From NCBI GenBank assembly GCA_024636955.1, contig JAGXGB010000030.1, positions 1 to 36,461 of the forward strand: DNA of 36,461 nucleotides. The letters are read 5' to 3'. The stretch is from Bacteroidales bacterium (GTDB lineage: Bacteria; Bacteroidota; Bacteroidia; Bacteroidales; Lentimicrobiaceae). The notes under the pieces are model-generated. The model did not search any database. It saw nothing but the letters and a program-made list of their open reading frames with translations, and had not been told where the DNA came from. Positions within the stretch are counted from its first letter, which is position 1. Each line of letters begins with the position of its first letter. The translations under genes were made by a program, and so were the position numbers. Below, in pieces: positions 27,601 to 34,504 of the stretch.

Positions 27601-28132
27601 TTGTGATGCGGTGCACAATGAGTATCAAGTAATACAAAATCCTCTTCCAGTAATTTCAATGATTAGTGACACTACACTCTACTTAAATGAAACTTTAACA
27701 ATTGAGCAAAATGAGGATTCAAGAGATCAGTACCTATTGTTTGTGAATAACTCTTTACAACCTTCCTTAGAAATTAACACAAACAATTTATTATCAGGCA
27801 CTAACAACATAACCATAGTGGCTGAAAACACTCTAGGCTGCACCAGCACAAAACAGTTCAGCATTTATGTTATAGGCAGCAGCAGGCCTGTTGACAATGT
27901 ACTAACTGTATATCCTAATCCAACGTCAGAGTGGGTGAAAATTAACAATCCTGCAGGAGATGGAGCTGCTGCGGTAAGCATCTTCAGTACCGAAGGCTTA
28001 ATGGTTGAAAACTTCCTGCTCGATAATCTGAATGAAACAACTTTTCAGGTTAGTCACTTAAAGCAAGGCATGTATATAATACGAACAGAAAGTAATGGCA
28101 CTGTTTCAACAGGCCGGTTTATAAAGATTTAA
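24695..28132 (+). CDS. Secreted C25 (gingipain-family) cysteine peptidase with MAM-like domain and T9SS sorting domain (3)
   Basis: 1145 residues from ATG 24695; an in-frame TTG at 24656 would add 13 residues before the signal peptide and overlaps the candidate promoter, so it is rejected. Signal peptide KQLLLYALSLMFFAQATA. After a propeptide-like region the C25 domain (about 240-580, NMLIIAHPKFMEAMLPFISW) has H447 in YIGHGSANSW and C480 in AAGCNNGSF. Their 33-residue spacing equals the one I recall for RgpB, and this is the most gingipain-like of the three. C25 Ig-like, FN3-like (about 672-765) and MAM-like (about 768-898) domains, one GAGHFDDPSRVNAIYYPS repeat, and a T9SS domain (TVYPNPTSEWVKIN to GRFIKI) follow. 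It sits right behind the sigma54 activator and may be its direct target. Confidence 0.92.
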   Translation: MKQLLLYALSLMFFAQATAQEYQVYDIKGSGMTNPVISVSNHTEGIQIEMSIESFQSLQVNTADGIAERLILTDGISEMERGRPDIMHLSTSIIIPNTGNAVIVIDSSEYTDYPFFNIAPSNGDPGLFGMDINIDYFDTTIYGHNAFFPSEIANAHDPYLLGDIRGQSIHMFPIQWNPETRVLRVYHYIKLSVETLNEPGVNELIRYSGGYSATLESIGRSNFINALENSVNRYNAPEEQGNMLIIAHPKFMEAMLPFISWKNQKGISCEMVDVTTIGTEVDKAEAIRNYINEYYYSNGLTYLLLVGDAAYVPSNQAEKGVSDNMYGYIAGDDHYPEVLVGRFPCETTDECQTMVNRTVDYEKNPSSNSAFNSFLGIGSGLGPGDDAELDFEHIRNLSRVLGSSMYPQQIELFDGSRGGNDLSGNPTSQMASDAINKGQGAIMYIGHGSANSWLTTGFSTTDALKLTNTDTHPFIWAAGCNNGSFTNTTCLAEVLLRAESNGKPTGAVATLMSSANQSWYPPMEAQDEIALILSGNHPTNSSLTFGGISLSGCMKMNDKYGKGAYVVTDNWILFGDPSVELRTSATRTFKPEHSSIIGIDASSIEISNIEPNAFICLSFEGRIIASMRAESESAAIELPSISELSKLTLTITGSNFIPYIGEIEITSLPAVAVNPAPGNNLQRVSNKQNLQWELNSGCVPASYTVCLREAGTTLWDMYTVQSADSLRIPKLDYLTSYEWKVISSNASGQTESEVFSFKTIDHPDEDFEQSGFPRSNWINTHEWFVDNSEAFEGNYSLHSGSTVSRESSSLFFDCETISCDYISFELKLDVLRSGASIEFYMDGNLFNNWTETIDWTNMTYLVEPGTHSFEWRFLDASDSTDIHSAAWLDNIYLPINTPVVITSTTMQTCPSTAIQLETEVSDFSSIRWETTGAGHFDDPSRVNAIYYPSEEELELETIKLNLIVTANEVCDAVHNEYQVIQNPLPVISMISDTTLYLNETLTIEQNEDSRDQYLLFVNNSLQPSLEINTNNLLSGTNNITIVAENTLGCTSTKQFSIYVIGSSRPVDNVLTVYPNPTSEWVKINNPAGDGAAAVSIFSTEGLMVENFLLDNLNETTFQVSHLKQGMYIIRTESNGTVSTGRFIKI

Positions 28133-28152
28133 TTACAATCCCCCGCTTACCC

Positions 28153-28194
28153 AAGCCTGTGACATTAGAAATAATGGCCGCAGGCTTTTTTTTG
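28153..28194 (+). terminator. Rho-independent terminator after the third C25 gene
   Basis: Outer stem AAGCCTG (28153-28159) with CAGGCTT (28181-28187), an inner CATT/AATG pairing, then a T run. It is 20 bp after the stop codon. Confidence 0.85.
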
Positions 28195-28348
28195 TATCCT
28201 GTCACTACATATATTAATTATTAGTATTTTCACATCCTTATTCAGAGTAATCAATTTTATAGCAATCAGGGCTTTACGATAACATCAATTAGTGAACAGA
28301 TAGTTTAACTCAAGTGTTATTGAGATGGCTTAATACATATATCGAAAA

Positions 28349-30328
28349 ATGAAAATAACTACTTCATTGGTGGTGCTTTTTTTAATCACTATTTCAACCG
28401 CTTCTTCTCAAATTAACAAAGGCACTACTGAAAGGGAACCCGGCGAATTGCTGGTTATGTTAAAGAAAAACATCAATCCCTTAAAAGATCCGATATTATT
28501 GTTGGAGTTTGAGGCCAGAGGTGTGCAGGTCGATTACAAGATCACACGGTCGTTCAACATCTGGCTATTTCGTTTCAATGAAGGAGTAAGCATACCTGAT
28601 AAAGTGTTGCAACTTATTAAAGCACATCCTGCCGTTGAACTGGCGCAATTTAATCACAAAGTACAGGAGCGTTCTGTTCCAAACGATCCATCATTCAACC
28701 AGCTATGGGCACTTTTGAATACAGGTCAATCAAATGGAATTGCTGGTTCAGATATCAAGGCAACTGAAGCATGGGACATAACAACAAGCGGCATAACTGC
28801 TCATGGTGACACTATTGTAATTGCAGTAGTAGATGGCGGCGTTGACTTAAACCACAGTGACCTTAACTTCAAAAAAAACTGGAACGAGATTCCTTTAAAT
28901 CAAATTGATGATGACAACAATGGTTACGTTGATGATTTCCATGGTTGGAATGCATATTCGAATAGTGGAAATGTAAGTGGACATGATCATGGCACTCACG
29001 TTTCAGGTATTGCTGCAGCAAAAACAAATAATGGGATAGGTGTTTCAGGTGTATCATACAATTCCAAAGTATTACCTATTGCAGGTTCAGGCACCAACGA
29101 AGTATTAGTAGTTTCAGCATACGACTATGTGTTTACTATGCGCAAACTTTATAATGAAACAAACGGTGCAGCAGGAGCCTATGTAGTTGCTTCCAACTCA
29201 TCCTTCGGTATCGATGCAGGTGATCCAACCAATTACCCTCTATGGGGAGCTATGTATGATTCAATGGGAATGGTAGGTATTTTGAATGTAGGATCTACTG
29301 CCAATAGAGGTTGGGATATTGATATTCAGGGTGACATTCCAACTGCAATGACTAATGAATCAATTGTTGCTGTTACCAATACTACCAACAGGGATGTTTT
29401 GAATACACAGGCTGCCTGGGGCCTAAACAGCATTGATTTAGGCGCACCAGGTACAGATATATATTCAACCAGGCAGGGCAATCTATACGGCACTAAAACT
29501 GGTACATCAATGGCGTCACCAATGGTATCAGGGGCCATAGCACTTCTTTATGCTGCAACCGATTCCACCAGGCTTACCGAATATAAAGAATTCCCCTCCC
29601 TTGCAGTATCCCGTTTCAAAAGATATATGATTGCTACAGTTGATACCATACCATCATTAGTAGGAAAATCTGTTAGTGGTGGCAGGCTCAATTTATTAAA
29701 CGCAGTGATGATGGCAGCTACACCTCCTATGGTTATATCTACACCTGCATCCATCAACCTTGCACTAAAACCCGATTCAACAGAAACCATTACCCTCCAG
29801 TTGTCATCAACAGCTTCTGAACCTGATTCTTACGTTATATCTTTACCTCCTGATGCAAACTGGATTTCAACCAGCATAACCCAGGGAGTTCTAATGCCAG
29901 GTGTGCCACAATTCATTAATGTTATAATTAATACAACAGGAATGCCTGAAGGAACATATTCTATAAATATTTCGGTTAACGATTACTTCCTTAATCAATT
30001 GGTAATACCTGTAACATTGAAAGTTGACAGGACTATTCCGGTGCGGGAAGTAACCACCAATGCATCCATTGCTCTTGCCCCAAATCCATTTGATAATGTT
30101 CAACAGGTTTTGATAAACCTTAAGCATAAATCTGACGTTTCTATAAAGGTGATTAACCTGCAAGGTAAGGAGGTAGCTTCTATTCATAAGGGCTTACTTT
30201 CTCAGGGCAGTCACACAATCACCTGGAATGGAACCAACAATCAAAATCAATCAGTAATTTCGGGTGTTTATTTTATTGTTGTAACAGATAGATTCGGTAC
30301 TGTGACACTGAAAACTATAAAAAAGTAA
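28349..30328 (+). CDS. Secreted subtilisin-like serine peptidase (S8) with T9SS-like C-terminal domain
   Basis: 659 residues. Signal peptide 1-20 (ITTSLVVLFLITISTASS), an inhibitor-like propeptide (about 28-110), then an S8 domain (about 115-460). The catalytic triad is complete: D162 in VVDGGVDLNHSD, H217 in DHGTHVSGIAA, S387 in GTSMASPMVSGA, with oxyanion-hole N283 in SNSSFG. DDDNNGYVDDFHGWN is the acidic insert common in Bacteroidota subtilases. A beta-sandwich (about 470-560) leads to a C-terminal domain with LAPNPFDNVQQVLINL, GQ/GSHTITWNGTN and GVYFIVV, a FlgD-like T9SS type-A sorting domain. The PPAD-like gene starts 29 bp downstream, so the two are almost certainly co-transcribed. It probably degrades proteins outside the cell; specificity is unknown. 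Confidence 0.93.
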   Translation: MKITTSLVVLFLITISTASSQINKGTTEREPGELLVMLKKNINPLKDPILLLEFEARGVQVDYKITRSFNIWLFRFNEGVSIPDKVLQLIKAHPAVELAQFNHKVQERSVPNDPSFNQLWALLNTGQSNGIAGSDIKATEAWDITTSGITAHGDTIVIAVVDGGVDLNHSDLNFKKNWNEIPLNQIDDDNNGYVDDFHGWNAYSNSGNVSGHDHGTHVSGIAAAKTNNGIGVSGVSYNSKVLPIAGSGTNEVLVVSAYDYVFTMRKLYNETNGAAGAYVVASNSSFGIDAGDPTNYPLWGAMYDSMGMVGILNVGSTANRGWDIDIQGDIPTAMTNESIVAVTNTTNRDVLNTQAAWGLNSIDLGAPGTDIYSTRQGNLYGTKTGTSMASPMVSGAIALLYAATDSTRLTEYKEFPSLAVSRFKRYMIATVDTIPSLVGKSVSGGRLNLLNAVMMAATPPMVISTPASINLALKPDSTETITLQLSSTASEPDSYVISLPPDANWISTSITQGVLMPGVPQFINVIINTTGMPEGTYSINISVNDYFLNQLVIPVTLKVDRTIPVREVTTNASIALAPNPFDNVQQVLINLKHKSDVSIKVINLQGKEVASIHKGLLSQGSHTITWNGTNNQNQSVISGVYFIVVTDRFGTVTLKTIKK

Positions 30329-30357
30329 ACTCGGATTAACTTAACCATACTGACCAA

Positions 30358-32775
30358 ATGAAATCAAATTTATACAGATTAACATTCCTGGCCACATTAC
30401 TTCTATTTTCAACAACTCTTAAATCACAGGATACTCCGCAGCAACAAAAGCGTGCTCCTCTCACTCATGAGATGACTCCTGAGGAGTATTTACGTATTGA
30501 TGAAATTGGCAAGCAATTTATACTTACTGACCCTCCCACGGGAGACATAACTAGTATTGCTGAATTTGATAGAGCATCAGGTGCGGTAATATCGTATGCC
30601 AATGAGTTCGGGATTCCAATGTCAGTGATCAGGGAAATGGCAAAAGATGCTGTTGTTACAACGCTTGTGCCAAGTGCCCAGATGGAAGCAACAATCAGGA
30701 ACCAATATGAAGCAGCAAGAATAAACCTTGATAACTGTGAGTTTCTGATTATACCAACAAACAGCTATTGGACACGTGATTTCGGACCACTCTTTGTTTC
30801 ATATGGCTCCAATGAAATTGGAATTATTGACTTTCCTTATAATCGTCCGCGTCCGGACGATGATGATGCACCTCGTTCAATTGCTAATGCTCTTGGTATT
30901 GAATGGTTTGGTATGCCTGTGATACATACCGGGGGTAATTACATGACTGATGGTTATGGCTTTGCATCATCCACAACCATTGCATACACTGAAAACCCTG
31001 ATATTACTAATGCACAGGTTGACCAGCACATGCAAAATTATTTAGGAATTGACGACTATTCAGTGCTTGAAGATCCGAACAACACATACATTGATCATAT
31101 CGATTGCTGGGGTAAATACCTTGCTCCCAATAAAGTGCTGATACGTTCAGTGCCTGCAAGTCATCCTCAATATGATGAAATTGAAGCTACTGCAGCCTAC
31201 TATGCTAACAAAACAAGCATCTATGGAACCCCTTACCAGGTTTATAGAGTAAATACTCCTCAAAATCAACCATATACTAATTCATATATTCTAAATGACA
31301 AAGTATTTGTTCCTATAATGAACTCACAATACGATGCTCAGGCATTACAAGCATACCGTGATGCCATGCCAGGGTATAAAGTATTTGGAATTTTAGGTAA
31401 ATCAGATACCCCATGGCAATCAACTGATGCATTGCATTGCCGTGTACATGAGATGGCTGACCTTGGAATGCTCTACCTGAAACATATTCCACATATTGGC
31501 AATGTGCCGGTACAAGGGTCGTATAATTTTGTACTTCACGCCAAGCCACACAGCGGACAGCAGGTAATTGCTGACTCAGTAATTCTTTATTACAGGATTA
31601 ATCCAAACGCATTAACACCATACACTGCCATCAATATGACAAATGCTATGGGTGGAACTTCATGGACAGCAAACATTACCGCTCCTCAGGAAGGTTCAAC
31701 AGTAGAGTATTACTTGCTTGTAGTTGACCAGTCGGGTAGAAGGGAATTTCAGCCTTTCATTGGTGCTGCTGATGCTTATAACTTCTATGTTGGTAGTCAG
31801 CTGCATGCTCAGGCCTCAATTACTCCGGCAAGCCTGAATTTCACAGTAATGAAAGATACTTCCGGAGAATTGCCCTTAAGTATCAGCAACACCGGTGAAA
31901 CAGGTCTTAATTATAATCTGGTACTCGCTACAAATGTTAATGACACAGTTACTTATTCACTTGCAAACAGCCCTGTTGCCACAGCATACAGCTCAAACAC
32001 CCTGACAGAAAATGGCTGGACTACTTTCACAGTTTCTGAGGAAGCTGATGTTCAAAATGTGGTTATCAGCTATCTGTGGGATACTGACGAGTATTATACC
32101 GAAGGCTCTCTTTGGATTGAATCACCTTCAGGCACTACTTACCAGGCAGGTAGCGAACAATTGGACGGAAATTACATTGTAGTATGTCCGATATTTGCCG
32201 GAGAGCCTATGAACGGTAATTGGAAGCTCTGGATACAAGACTCAAGAGGAGATGGGGGGCATCGTGCAACTAATGTTAAAGTAAAAATTATTCGGGAAAA
32301 TCCTCAGGGTAATTGGCTAAGTGTTGCTGGTTCAACTGGTATTATACCAGCCGGCTCATCAGTAGATATATTGGTAACCGCCAATGCACAGAATATGGCT
32401 TATGGTAACTATCAGGGAAAATTAACAGTATTTTCAAATGATCCTGATCAGCCCGAAACAATTATACCGGTTAATCTTACAGTAACAATTAACACTTCTT
32501 CAGCAGGTGAAGTTTTGGTTGCTGACAAAATTGAAGCTAACCCCAATCCTTTCACTACTGAATTAAAGCTAATATTCGAACTTTTACAGGCTGATAACCT
32601 CCTCATAGAAATATATAACAGCAATGGCTTACTTGTGCATAGTTCAACTGAAGTAATAGGCAAAGGGCTTCAGCAAACAACTATTGCAACCGGCCAATTT
32701 ACTCAAGGTGTTTATATGATAAAGGTTACCGGTGTGAACATCCAGAAAACTTTCAAGCTGATAAAAGGCTTATAA
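30358..32775 (+). CDS. Secreted PPAD-like peptidylarginine deiminase with P-domain and T9SS sorting domain
   Basis: 805 residues. Signal peptide 1-23. The deiminase domain (about 45-370) carries D141 (WTRDFGP), H247 and D249 (YIDHIDCWGKY), N308 (TNSYILN) and C361 (DALHCRVHEMAD). These line up at a near-constant offset of 10-11 with the P. gingivalis PPAD catalytic residues as I recall them (D130, H236, D238, N297, C351). R163 and R165 in NRPRPDDDD match PPAD R152 and R154, which hold the substrate C-terminal carboxylate, so C-terminal arginine is the predicted substrate, converted to citrulline with ammonia release. An Ig-like domain (about 375-480), a proprotein-convertase P-domain-like region (about 545-655, GNWKLWIQDSRGDGG), a further beta domain and a T9SS domain (ANPNPFTTELKLIFE to FKLIKGL) follow. 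PPAD lacks the P-like part. A plain agmatine deiminase is less likely because of the signal peptide and the NRPRP motif. Confidence 0.92.
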   Translation: MKSNLYRLTFLATLLLFSTTLKSQDTPQQQKRAPLTHEMTPEEYLRIDEIGKQFILTDPPTGDITSIAEFDRASGAVISYANEFGIPMSVIREMAKDAVVTTLVPSAQMEATIRNQYEAARINLDNCEFLIIPTNSYWTRDFGPLFVSYGSNEIGIIDFPYNRPRPDDDDAPRSIANALGIEWFGMPVIHTGGNYMTDGYGFASSTTIAYTENPDITNAQVDQHMQNYLGIDDYSVLEDPNNTYIDHIDCWGKYLAPNKVLIRSVPASHPQYDEIEATAAYYANKTSIYGTPYQVYRVNTPQNQPYTNSYILNDKVFVPIMNSQYDAQALQAYRDAMPGYKVFGILGKSDTPWQSTDALHCRVHEMADLGMLYLKHIPHIGNVPVQGSYNFVLHAKPHSGQQVIADSVILYYRINPNALTPYTAINMTNAMGGTSWTANITAPQEGSTVEYYLLVVDQSGRREFQPFIGAADAYNFYVGSQLHAQASITPASLNFTVMKDTSGELPLSISNTGETGLNYNLVLATNVNDTVTYSLANSPVATAYSSNTLTENGWTTFTVSEEADVQNVVISYLWDTDEYYTEGSLWIESPSGTTYQAGSEQLDGNYIVVCPIFAGEPMNGNWKLWIQDSRGDGGHRATNVKVKIIRENPQGNWLSVAGSTGIIPAGSSVDILVTANAQNMAYGNYQGKLTVFSNDPDQPETIIPVNLTVTINTSSAGEVLVADKIEANPNPFTTELKLIFELLQADNLLIEIYNSNGLLVHSSTEVIGKGLQQTTIATGQFTQGVYMIKVTGVNIQKTFKLIKGL

Positions 32776-32856
32776 TTGGCCTCCACTATCGGGCAGCTCT
32801 CAGACATCATTCTGAAAACATCGGGATATTCAATCTAGCGGAAATTCCTCAATAAC

Positions 32857-34200
32857 TTAAAAGAGGAAACCTATACCAATATATAAACCACTGTCCCCAT
32901 CACGTTTATCTGCAGCCAGGCCATAATTAACTGTAAGTATGAGGTTACGGGCAATGTCCACATGAACACCAATGCCATAAGATGCATGGAGCTTATCTTC
33001 TTTCTGGTCGAAGTAATCCGTGTATTGCTCGCCCTCAGGCAGTAAGTCCTTGTTAAATTTAACAGGGTTAGTTACCATTCCGGCATCATAAAAGCCACTA
33101 ACTGTAAGCCCAAGCTCCGTACCGGCAATACTTGTTTGCAGCACTCTGTATCGCAACTCCAGGTTAGCGTATGTAACTGCATCACCAACAATTCTATTGC
33201 GCAATATTCCCCGCATTGTTTTCGCACCACCAAGCATATCACTTTTGGTGCTTTTAATGTTACTAGACACCATGTATGATTGCATATAAAAAGGTGCTTT
33301 CCCGTCAATAGTACCCTGCCAGCCTAACCGGTAGGCAAATAATAGCTTATTTTGAACCACCGGGACATATTGCCTGAATATCAACGCCATTTTTGTGTAG
33401 GCTGCTTCATCATTCCCCAGAAATGAAGGCACGGTCATAACAAGTGCTTCTGCCCAAAATCCCCGTTGAGGATCAGGCTCATAGTCCCTTGTATCATATA
33501 CCAGTCCCAGCTTAATACTGTTGATTGCACCGCCATCTGCTTCTTCCCCACTCAAAATCCCCCAGTTAGCATACTTTTGATATAAACCGTCAACCGGTGG
33601 AAGCCTGTCGCCTTCATCAAGTCCATCGTTCATCTTATTAATATCCACAGGTCCAATTTTATAATCAAAAAAACCATATCCTAATAATGCCCTTAGGTTG
33701 TTAATTGCCAGAGGTTTCTGGAAATCAGCAGCTAACCTAAGCAACTTTCGTTCTATCCGATAGTACATCCTTGAAGCATATTCAAGGTTATTTTCATCGT
33801 CATCCTCATACTCAGGAAAGTATGCCGACTCAAAGCCGTTGAAACCATAGAAATCAAGTGCCTTCTCAGTAAGCAGACTGAAATCAGCAGTCACTCTTAA
33901 CCCGTAAGGCATGATGTACTTGGAATCAAAAAACAATTGATTAGTACCGCTGCCCTTCGTGAAACGTGACCATTCACCATAGATATGCCATTTATACTCG
34001 GGATATACTGACCTGTCGCCATAATAATTATAGCTACCCAATAAGCCATATTGGAACCCAAGGTCAGAATCGAATGAAACAGCCGGCAATGGAACAAAGC
34101 TGTGTTGCTTACCTTTTATTATTGAATCATTTGACTGCGCTAATAAGCTGTTTGCTATCAACAAAAATGCCAATGAAATTACAAGTACAAGTGTTCTCAT
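32857..34200 (-). CDS. Outer-membrane barrel protein, Omp85/BamA C-terminal-like, without POTRA domains
   Basis: 447 residues. Signal peptide MRTLVLVISLAFLLIANSLL. The rest alternates short beta strands and ends in the aromatic GLYIGIGFLF, as outer-membrane barrels do. The segment MLGGAKTMRGILRNRIVGD (about 318-336) matches the VRGF/Y-type loop that marks Omp85 (BamA/TamA) barrels, and LGLVYDTRDYEPDPQRGFW matches the preceding strand of that family. POTRA domains are absent, so it is not a BamA assembly factor; such barrel-only proteins are annotated as surface antigen D15-like and their role is unknown. It converges with the PPAD-like gene (82 bp between stops) and no strong terminator is seen there. 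Confidence 0.85.
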   Translation of the reverse strand: MRTLVLVISLAFLLIANSLLAQSNDSIIKGKQHSFVPLPAVSFDSDLGFQYGLLGSYNYYGDRSVYPEYKWHIYGEWSRFTKGSGTNQLFFDSKYIMPYGLRVTADFSLLTEKALDFYGFNGFESAYFPEYEDDDENNLEYASRMYYRIERKLLRLAADFQKPLAINNLRALLGYGFFDYKIGPVDINKMNDGLDEGDRLPPVDGLYQKYANWGILSGEEADGGAINSIKLGLVYDTRDYEPDPQRGFWAEALVMTVPSFLGNDEAAYTKMALIFRQYVPVVQNKLLFAYRLGWQGTIDGKAPFYMQSYMVSSNIKSTKSDMLGGAKTMRGILRNRIVGDAVTYANLELRYRVLQTSIAGTELGLTVSGFYDAGMVTNPVKFNKDLLPEGEQYTDYFDQKEDKLHASYGIGVHVDIARNLILTVNYGLAADKRDGDSGLYIGIGFLF

Positions 34201-34272
34201 ATCAGATTATTTGATCACGAATTTAAACCAATATTTCGTTCAAAATTTCAAAAAACAAAAATTGCATCAATA

Positions 34273-34424
34273 TTGTAGGGACTGGGCATGCGTCAATGTA
34301 CAGAAAAGGAATTCGTTATTGTAGACCAGGGCATGCGTAATTACAGAGACCGGGCATGGTTTATTGTAGAGACAGGGCATGCTTTAATTCTATACCAGAG
34401 CATGCCCGGGCTCTAAGGCATGCC
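34273..34424 (+). repeat. 23-bp tandem repeat array with GGGCATG core
   Basis: GGGCATG or close forms occur at 34284, 34329, 34352, 34375 and 34398 (GAGCATG), with spacings of 45 (two units), 23, 23 and 23, and a further AGGCATG at 34417. Between cores the units share TTATTGTAGAGACC-like sequence. The array fills most of the 304-bp gap between the barrel gene and the MFS gene. GCATGC and GCCCGGGC (34404-34411) are themselves palindromic. Confidence 0.8.
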
Positions 34425-34504
34425 ATTGAGCTTACGGTTCAATACAAATTCTATTATAACTAATTTGAAAGGATTAATTTCTTTAATTTAGCTAAAAAAA
34501 GAAA

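Noticed and set aside
7535..32775. T9SS structural genes inside the island
   Set aside because: No Por/Spr/Gld component was recognised; only cargo proteins with sorting domains are present.
34273..34424. CRISPR array
   Set aside because: Units are 23 bp without spacers of their own, degenerate, and no cas genes are present.
34417..34436. GG/GC pair before the MFS gene as a sigma54 promoter
   Set aside because: The spacing is 11 bases and the sequence is part of the 23-bp repeat array.
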